A stretch of 19,296 bases of DNA from assembly GCF_031461075.1 (NCBI RefSeq), contig NZ_JAVKPK010000065.1, forward strand, positions 1 to 19,296, in the 5' to 3' direction. The notes below the pieces were generated by a model. It did no database searches. It saw nothing but the letters and a program-made list of their open reading frames with translations, and had not been told where the DNA came from. Position numbers and translations under genes: made by a program. Below, in pieces: positions 13,852 to 19,296 of the stretch (position 1 is the stretch's first letter; the number at the start of each line of letters is the position of its first letter). This DNA comes from Methanosarcina baikalica (GTDB lineage: Archaea > Halobacteriota > Methanosarcinia > Methanosarcinales > Methanosarcinaceae).

Positions 13852-14982
13852 ATGCACGCTCAGTATGAAATAACAGTAATTATCCCTACCTTTAATGAAG
13901 AGGTCAATATTGCCAACATAATCGAGGCTGTGAATTCGATTCTTTCGGCAAATAATATTTGTGGGGAAATTCTTGTTATTGATGACGAATCTCGCGATAA
14001 GACTATCAGAATTGTCCAGGATCTCACATTGAAGTTTAATAATCTGAAGATTATTGTCAGGCATGCCGACCACGGACTTTCTCAATCCGCAGTAGAGGGT
14101 TTCAAGCAGGCAAATTCGGATATTTTTCTGGTAATCGATGCCGATTTTTCCCATCCCCCAGTGTTAATTCCTCGTTTTTATGATGAAATAAAAAAAGGAG
14201 CCGATATTGTCATAGGAAGCCGGTATACCAGGGGGGGAGGAGTTAAGCAGTGGCCCCTTAAGCGCCGGGTTCTGTCTCTTGGAGCAACAGGTATGGGAAG
14301 GATACTATTCCCTGGGATTACAGACCCTGTAAGCGGATTTTTTGCTCTTAGAAAAGAAGTGATTTCCGGAGCTCAACTTCATCCCAGAGGTTATAAGATC
14401 CTTATGGAAGTTCTTGGCAAGGGACGATGGAAATCCGTTTTCGAGATTCCGTTTACGTTTACGGACAGACAGCATGGAGAGAGCAAGCTTACCTCTTGCA
14501 TCATAAGCGATTATGTGAAACAGATTTTAATTATCACTGAATATTCTCTTACTTCCCGCAATAACCAGGTCTGGAACGAATGGAAAAAAATCATAAAGTT
14601 CGGTTTTGTCGGACTGTCCGGAGTGCTCGTGAATATAGGTTTTCTGTATTTGTTTACTGAATATATGGGCCTTTATTATATCATAGCCAGCATAGTAGCA
14701 ATCGAAATATCCATTTTGAGTAATTTTCTCCTGAATGATTGCTGGACATTTAAGCTAAAGGATGAAGTGGATTCTTATACACAGAACCGATTTCAGAGGT
14801 TCTTTTCTTTCCAATGTGTCTCAATTATTGGGCTTATAATTAATATAGGAATATTATACTTTTTAACAGATTTTTTTGGAATTTATTATCTTGTTTCGAA
14901 CCTCATCGGAATATTCATTGTTTTTTTCTGGAACTATCTAATAAACAGGCACGTTACATGGAAACTAAGAACTTACGGATAA
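13852..14982 (+). CDS. Dolichyl-phosphate mannose synthase-like GT2 with C-terminal GtrA domain
   Basis: Residues 6-230 form a family 2 glycosyltransferase domain: VIIPTFNEE at the start, DDES (44-47), DAD (96-98) for metal and GDP-sugar binding, GSRYTRGG (122-129), DPVSGFF (158-164) and RQHGESK (206-212). This matches dolichyl-phosphate mannose synthases. Residues 248-372 form a GtrA-like domain with four membrane segments, as in archaeal Dpm1 proteins with a membrane module. The reaction would be GDP-mannose plus dolichyl phosphate to Dol-P-Man on the cytoplasmic face. The preceding PIG-V-like enzyme uses that donor type, so the two are likely partners. GGAG lies 8 nt before the ATG. Sugar specificity could be glucose rather than mannose. 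Confidence 0.85.
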   Translation: MHAQYEITVIIPTFNEEVNIANIIEAVNSILSANNICGEILVIDDESRDKTIRIVQDLTLKFNNLKIIVRHADHGLSQSAVEGFKQANSDIFLVIDADFSHPPVLIPRFYDEIKKGADIVIGSRYTRGGGVKQWPLKRRVLSLGATGMGRILFPGITDPVSGFFALRKEVISGAQLHPRGYKILMEVLGKGRWKSVFEIPFTFTDRQHGESKLTSCIISDYVKQILIITEYSLTSRNNQVWNEWKKIIKFGFVGLSGVLVNIGFLYLFTEYMGLYYIIASIVAIEISILSNFLLNDCWTFKLKDEVDSYTQNRFQRFFSFQCVSIIGLIINIGILYFLTDFFGIYYLVSNLIGIFIVFFWNYLINRHVTWKLRTYG

Positions 14983-15137
14983 AAAAGTAAAAGGATATGC
15001 CGTACGAAAACAATGTCAGAACTCTTTCATTAATCACAGGCATCACCGCAGGCGTGCTGGCTGTTGTGGAAAATAATTTCGGCTGAAGCCTTGAACTCTT
15101 CAAATACCCCTGATATATCTGCTTCAGCTTTATGGTT
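14983..15137. other. Intergenic region with a doubtful 29-codon frame
   Basis: A short frame from ATG 14997 (MPYENNVRTLSLITG) ends at TGA after 29 codons and has AAAAGGAT before it. It has no recognisable domain. Open frames on the opposite strand here cross the relic CRISPR repeats and are not supported as genes. Confidence 0.3.
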
Positions 15138-15238
15138 ATTTCGAGTCCAAAACCAAGAATTGAAACCGACCCCCTTGGGAATATTCCGGAGACTTTGGAT
15201 AATTCGCGGGCAAGATGCACTAAAACAGAGCTGAAAAA
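15138..15238 (+). CRISPR. Relic pair of degenerate CRISPR repeats
   Basis: Bases 15202-15238 match the repeat of the main array at about 27 of the first 30 positions (ATTCGCGGGCAAGATGCAC then TAAAACA) before decaying. At 15138-15166 there is a shortened copy: ATTTCGAG, TCCA, AAAC and AAGAATTGAAAC align to the repeat after losing two short internal blocks. The distance between them is 35 bases (15167-15201), equal to the spacer length of the main array, and both point in the same direction. This looks like the remains of a repeat-spacer-repeat unit, 1.26 kb before the functional array. Confidence 0.65.
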
Positions 15239-15364
15239 CTATTTTGAATTTCTTTTCTAGCGACTCGGACAAAAATCAGGCCTAAAGAGATTAAAATTTT
15301 ATATGATTTTTGTCTGTTATTGATTTAAATATTATGAGGATTATAAAAATAGAAAGTAATAAAT

Positions 15365-15446
15365 ACGTGAAAGAAACAACTTCAAAACAAAACCCTATGC
15401 ACGAAGTTGTAAAAGTAAATCACGTAACTATTTAATATATTTAAAT
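15365..15446 (+). promoter_or_regulatory. Palindromic promoter region of the 15460 gene
   Basis: ATTTAA-TATAT-TTAAAT (15430-15446) is a symmetrical TATA region centred about 22 bases before the ATG at 15460, so transcription would start at or within a few bases of the start codon. Just upstream is a nested inverted repeat: ACAACTTC/GAAGTTGT (15376-15383/15403-15410), flanked by ACGTG (15365-15369) and CACGT (15421-15425). A regulator dimer site is plausible. Confidence 0.5.
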
Positions 15447-15459
15447 CATGTGATCCACC

Positions 15460-15747
15460 ATGCCCAGAAAATACATCAACAAAACAACCCACTTCATCCT
15501 CCACGATGACGGCACATTCGACGTTTATATTAATAAGAAATTCAAAGATTGTGGACTCTATGAGGAAACCCTGGACACAGTAAAATTAGATTATTTTAAA
15601 CATTCTTCCATATTTATAAAAGACGAAGGATGCTTAATTTCTGAGAACTGCAGAATTTGGTTAGAGGACAGAATGATTAGTGTTCCTGGTGGTATTCTTA
15701 ATAATGGAGTGTTCATACCTAATAGTGAGAGTGGGAGTACTATCTAA
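15460..15747 (+). CDS. Small hypothetical protein, 95 residues
   Basis: I do not recognise this protein. It starts MPRKYINKTTHFILHDDG and alternates short hydrophobic and polar stretches, suggesting a small soluble beta-rich domain. No membrane segment, signal peptide or metal-binding motif is visible apart from three scattered cysteines. There is no ribosome binding site before the ATG. The TATA region sits at the distance expected for a leaderless mRNA, which is the main support for this start. It stands alone between the relic CRISPR repeats and the active array, on the same strand. It could be a CRISPR-associated accessory or an unrelated accessory gene; nothing in the sequence decides. 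Composition is more AT-rich than that of the trp genes. Confidence 0.6.
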   Translation: MPRKYINKTTHFILHDDGTFDVYINKKFKDCGLYEETLDTVKLDYFKHSSIFIKDEGCLISENCRIWLEDRMISVPGGILNNGVFIPNSESGSTI

Positions 15748-16502
15748 AATATATTGAAATTTATATATATAGAAATGTGTGAAGCTGCAAAAAAAGAAAT
15801 GATTTTATAGAGGGCTCTTATTGAAAAGAGAATAAACATGACTGAAAGTTAAAAATCAGGTTTTAGAGAGATTTAAACTTTTTTACAGCTCTAATTATAT
15901 CTTTTATTAGATTAAGTGAATCCATTTTTTGAATTTTTTGATCGAATGGAAAAATAGTTTTCTGTAATCGCACATGCTTTTTTTAAGTCAGAACATATAT
16001 TCGGCCAAAAACCGAATTCTGGAAGTTACCCAGTTTTCCTTAGGAATCACGCTTTTTCATAATATTATAAACTAATTTATAGATAAATGATGTCAATAAC
16101 AACATTACAAAATACTGTTTTGAATTATTCTATAAGAATTTTCATTTTTTCTTCTCGACATGAAAAGCGGAAATCGCAATATATCGGAAGAGTGTAAAAT
16201 TTGCATAAAATTATAGACTTGCTGCTCACCCCTACTCTCTGAAGAATTTCATTCAAATGAACACATTTATTCACTATCATAAAAATAATATCAATATCGG
16301 GCAGGTAAAAATACAAAAGTTTATAACTTGCTGTTCCTCATATAATATGCAGCTATATATCGACCAGTAAATTTTGTTAACCAAAACAAAAACAGATAAA
16401 TTTTGAATATTATACAGTTCAAGCAAAAAACAATTTGTCTGATATTGATTGTTTGATTCGAAATTACTTAAGAATTAGCTGAATATCAGGGAAAACGACC
16501 CT
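15748..16502 (+). other. Non-coding AT-rich region containing the CRISPR leader
   Basis: No supported gene lies in these 755 bases. Because the array is read left to right, the leader should be the last 100-300 bases. Two related elements, TTATAGACTTGCTGCTC (16211-16227) and TTATAACTTGCTGTTCC (16321-16337), lie 110 bases apart and may be promoter elements. A hairpin CAGGG/CCCTG (16487-16491/16499-16503) sits exactly at the leader-repeat junction. Another small stem, ATTCGG/CCGAAT, is at 15999-16017. A minus-strand frame at 16125-16316 has no recognisable domain and is not called. Confidence 0.5.
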
Positions 16503-17872
16503 GTTAAGAAGTACCTTCCATGAAAACAAGGATTGAAACTCATTAAGCCAGTTACTCAGATCAGTTGCACAACCATTCGCAAGCAAGATCCACGAAAACA
16601 AGGATTGAAACCGGGTTAAGCTCCCTGTACAAGTTTTTGGTACATGGATCGAGAAGTAGCTTCCACGAAAACAAGGATTGAAACAACGAAAGAACTGTTG
16701 AACTTGATTACATAGGTACAATTAAATTCGCGAGCAAGATCCACTAAAACAAGGATTGAAACGAAATTGGTCTTCCATTGGTGACATCGTATACGAATAT
16801 TCGCGAGCAAGATCCACGAAAACAAGGATTGAAACCACATCGTCCAGCTCCTCTATATTGAGATAACTAAATTCGCGAGCAAGATCCACTAAAACAAGGA
16901 TTGAAACAACACTCCTTACATCTCATCAATCTAGGATGATATCATTCGCGAGCAAGATCCACTAAAACAAGGATTGAAACTCAGGGTCTTCATCAGTACC
17001 GTACAGAGCATCGTAGATTCATGAGCAAGATCCACTAAAACAAGGATTGAAACATTGCTAAATCAACACCAACTGTATTATCAGATGATTATTCATGAGC
17101 AAGATCCACTAAAACAAGGATTGAAACAACGGATTGAATGTGTGCCCTTCTCCAGTTCCAAGACATTCATGAGCAAGATCCACTAAAACAAGGATTGAAA
17201 CCTTGTAAACACATTTCCAGATTTATGGATATGCCTGTATTCGAGATCAAGATCCACTAAAACAAGGATTGAAACGCGAGAAGATCTGCGATATTCTCTC
17301 TAGCGGATATTAATTCGCGAGTAAGATCCACTAAAACAAGGATTGAAACTGTATGGAGTATCAAATTATGTTTGCGGTATAAAAATTCGCGAGCAAGATC
17401 CACTAAAACAAGGATTGAAACTCCAGGGATATTGAAGCATGAGGAGTGGCAGCATCAATTTGCGAGCAAGATCCACTAAAACAAGGATTGAAACGCTTGG
17501 TGCTTAATAGCAAGTTTAAGTTTAGCTAAGATTCGCGAGCAAGATCCACTAAAACAAGGATTGAAACAACATACTTTAGTTCGTATTCTTCCGAATTTGC
17601 AGGATATTCGCGAGCAAGATCCACGAAAACAAGGATTGAAACATTCCCTCCAAAAATCGCATAAAACATATGTCTAATTATTCGTGAGCAAGATCCACTA
17701 AAACAAGGATTGAAACTAATATCCAAAGTCTTTTACTCTGTTGCACTTCAGTATTGTCTCAAGATTCGAGATCAAGATCCACTAAAACAAGGATTGAAAC
17801 TCATTGCTTAGCCCTCCCTGCAGTCGTTACAAAGTATTCGAGATCAAGATCCACTAAAACAAGGATTGAAAC
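16503..17872 (+). CRISPR. CRISPR array, 19 repeats of 37 nt and 18 spacers
   Basis: Repeats start at 16503, 16575, 16648, 16726, 16799, 16871, 16944, 17017, 17091, 17165, 17239, 17313, 17385, 17458, 17531, 17606, 17680, 17764 and 17836. The common repeat begins ATTCGCGAGCAAGATCCACT and ends AAAACAAGGATTGAAAC. The final ATTGAAAC is the usual 8-nt crRNA 5' handle, so transcription is left to right. Spacers are 35-38 nt except the third (41) and seventeenth (47). The 3' half of the repeat is invariant, but the 5' half varies: repeats 1 and 3 carry GAAGTA-CTTCCA, repeats 8-10 begin ATTCATGAG, and repeats 11, 18 and 19 begin ATTCGAGATC. Position 20 is G in repeats 1, 2, 3, 5 and 16 and T elsewhere. 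The adjacent csm1 suggests use by a type III-A complex, though Methanosarcina repeats are often shared with a type I system. Confidence 0.98.
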
Positions 17873-17882
17873 TTCAGTATTG

Positions 17883-17931
17883 AGTTAAATTTTTATTTAA
17901 TTACTATTTTTTATTTAATTTTTATTTTTAC
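17883..17931 (+). terminator. T-rich terminator of the pre-crRNA
   Basis: Immediately after the last repeat come repeated blocks of TTTTTATTTAATT with T-runs of five or six. Archaeal RNA polymerase stops at such tracts, so this probably ends the CRISPR transcript and separates it from csm1. Confidence 0.55.
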
Positions 17932-17995
17932 ACAAGGATGTGTTTTTATATTTATTCTTCAGTGAAACTTCTCACAAAATTGAATAAATTTAGGA

Positions 17996-18045
17996 ACTTT
18001 TATATCTAAGTGAACATTTTTAATAAATAAATTATTTTGAAGGAG
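17996..18045 (+). promoter_or_regulatory. Probable csm1 promoter and ribosome binding site
   Basis: TTTATAT at 17998-18004 is a TATA-like box that would start transcription near 18028. AGGAG at 18041-18045 is 11 nt before the ATG, slightly long but the only candidate. An in-frame TAG at 18051 fixes the start at 18057. A second TATA-like TTTTATATTTAT lies at about 17944-17955. Confidence 0.45.
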
Positions 18046-18056
18046 CATTTTAGATA

Positions 18057-19296
18057 ATGAATGACGATGAACTTCAACTCATATTCTTGCTCCATGATCT
18101 TGGCATATTTTTTAAGAGAACAGGCTTACCCCACTCGCAAAAATTCAGTAATTCTACTGAAAGTGAAACTGGTAAGGGAAGTTTACACTCCAGATGGAGT
18201 GCTTCATTAGCTGAAAAACTTGGTCTGAGTCAGGATATTCAGAATGTAATATTATATGACCATAAATGTGAAGCTTTGGAGGGGGAAAATGCAAGAATAG
18301 CAAATGTGCTCAGTAAAGCATCAGAATTTTTTACCGAAGAAGACGAACTTGGGCCAGTAAATCTTTTGTCTGTGTTTTCCGAAGTAAAGTTAAAGGAGAG
18401 CACTCATCCAGATAAATGCTATCTTCCTATCCTAAAATTGGATTTAGGATTTAAAAAGCCGATAAGATATGGGGAAGTTTCAAATAAAGAAGCCTACCGG
18501 AAGTTATGGGAAGACTTTGCATCGGAACTGAGAAATCTCGGGAAGGACATCTGCCCTGAAAATTTGTATCAATTAATAAAGAAATATACCACTTTTTTGC
18601 CCTCAAATTCGAGAGATATCTCTCTCTTTGATCACATTAAAATTAAAACAGCTATAGCAACCTGCCTTTACAGATTTATGCAGGATGAGAGTTTAGCCTC
18701 AATCCAACCTGTCGAAAAACCTTTTCTTTTGATTTCAGGTGGAATTTCAGGAATTCAGCGTTTTATATATAGAGTTTCATCTCCTGCAGAAGCACAGGTA
18801 GGTATGGCAAAGAGACTCAGAGGGCGTTCTTTTTTCCTGAACTTATTGAATGATGCTGTTGTGACTTCAATACGCAACAAACTGAACCTTCCTGAAGCCA
18901 ATTTGTTATGGTGTGGGGGAGGAAATTTCCTTATTATTGCAACAAATACTGATAAAACTAAAGAAGAGATTGAAAAGTTCCAAAAAGAGGTAAACAAATC
19001 TCTTATGCAGATGTTCAATGCTGAGCTGTTCTTAAATTTTACCTGGGAACAGGCAGGAGTGAATGAATTAAAAGATTTTTCCAGATTGAATGAAAAACTT
19101 AACCAAAAGATGGATGAGAACAAAAAGCAAAAGTTTGTTGAAAACCTCGAAGACCTGTTTGCGGAAGACGATAAAACTACTCGTAAAACCTGCTCTGTAT
19201 GCGCTAGTCCGATAAAAGAAGAAGAAATCCTCTGCGAAGACTGCAATAAACATACAGAAATTGGAAGAAAGATTGCACATGCTAAATACTACATAA
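18057..19296 (+). CDS. csm1: Type III-A CRISPR Cas10/Csm1, 3'-truncated by the window edge
   Basis: Cas10/Csm1 is the large subunit of the Csm complex. After target RNA binding, its HD domain cuts DNA and its palm domains make cyclic oligoadenylate. The visible 413 codons begin with an HD nuclease domain: FLLHDLG (His13-Asp14), LHSRWSA and YDHK further on. The first palm domain follows, with ISGGISGIQRFIYRVSS (residues 226-242), LRGRSFFLNLL and WCGGGNF (285-291). A zinc-binding linker CSVC...CEDC (Cys379, 382, 393, 396) comes next, and the frame is open at the edge. The GGDD-bearing second palm should lie beyond. LRGRSF and GISGIQ fit Csm1 rather than Cmr2. In many Csm1 proteins the second G of SGG is Asp, so this position is unusual. 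The remaining csm genes are expected downstream. Confidence 0.93.
   Translation, partial: MNDDELQLIFLLHDLGIFFKRTGLPHSQKFSNSTESETGKGSLHSRWSASLAEKLGLSQDIQNVILYDHKCEALEGENARIANVLSKASEFFTEEDELGPVNLLSVFSEVKLKESTHPDKCYLPILKLDLGFKKPIRYGEVSNKEAYRKLWEDFASELRNLGKDICPENLYQLIKKYTTFLPSNSRDISLFDHIKIKTAIATCLYRFMQDESLASIQPVEKPFLLISGGISGIQRFIYRVSSPAEAQVGMAKRLRGRSFFLNLLNDAVVTSIRNKLNLPEANLLWCGGGNFLIIATNTDKTKEEIEKFQKEVNKSLMQMFNAELFLNFTWEQAGVNELKDFSRLNEKLNQKMDENKKQKFVENLEDLFAEDDKTTRKTCSVCASPIKEEEILCEDCNKHTEIGRKIAHAKYYI

Noticed and set aside
14954..15272. Minus-strand frames of 88 and 80 codons downstream of the GtrA fusion gene
   Set aside because: They cross the relic CRISPR repeats, overlap each other in different frames and show no recognisable domain.
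16125..16316. Minus-strand 63-codon frame in the CRISPR leader region
   Set aside because: AT-rich, no ribosome binding site or domain, and it lies in the expected leader.
15241..16502. Further relic CRISPR repeats between the relic pair and the array
   Set aside because: Scanning for ATTGAAAC, AAAACAAGG and GCAAGATCC showed no other convincing partial copy.
16464..17726. Minus-strand frames with repeated VSILVLVDLARE-type sequence
   Set aside because: These are translations of CRISPR repeats, a well-known source of false proteins.
1..19296. tRNA or rRNA genes
   Set aside because: No tRNA T-loop/acceptor arrangement or conserved rRNA segment was recognised on either strand; a covariance-model scan would be needed to exclude one fully.

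Overview
The window looks like a methanogenic archaeon of the genus Methanosarcina or a very close relative. This is inferred from the moderate G+C genes set in AT-rich spacers, archaeal TATA boxes without bacterial -35/-10 pairs, a full tryptophan operon, a Dol-P-Man-type glycosylation pair, and a 37-nt CRISPR repeat ending in ATTGAAAC next to csm1. The species cannot be fixed by eye.

Layout. (1) 1-501: the 3' part of a thioredoxin-like gene. (2) 1118-3618: two plus-strand paralogues built almost entirely of gapless 23-residue helical repeats. They are separated by an 870-nt spacer whose string of stem-loops ends in a T-run, a candidate structured RNA. (3) 3644-11023 on the minus strand: a complete tryptophan pathway in the transcription order trpC-trpB-trpA-trpD-trpF-trpE-trpG. 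It turns chorismate into tryptophan. An operator-like element lies between its TATA box and trpC, and a bidirectional hairpin terminator separates it from the convergent repeat-protein gene. A possible 45-codon ORF fills the trpE-trpG gap and overlaps the trpG start by GTGA. (4) 11386-12248: a decayed, internally deleted IS1-like element with recognisable terminal inverted repeats. (5) 12311-12607: short direct and tandem repeats, including a 30-bp unit that encodes a peptide repeat in a frameshifted small ORF. (6) 12614-14982: a PIG-V-like membrane mannosyltransferase and a dolichyl-phosphate-mannose-synthase/GtrA fusion, probably a working pair for surface glycan assembly. (7) 15138-15238: a relic pair of degenerate CRISPR repeats with a normal-length spacer. 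(8) 15460-15747: a small unknown gene with a palindromic upstream region and possibly a leaderless transcript. (9) 16503-17872: a CRISPR array of 19 repeats and 18 spacers, read left to right. (10) 18057 to the right edge: csm1/cas10 of a type III-A system, cut by the window end before its GGDD palm.

The points most worth a second look are the 23-residue repeat family, the relic CRISPR pair upstream of the live array together with the mosaic repeats at both array ends, the candidate structured RNA between the repeat-protein genes, the trp operator, and the hidden small ORF between trpE and trpG.
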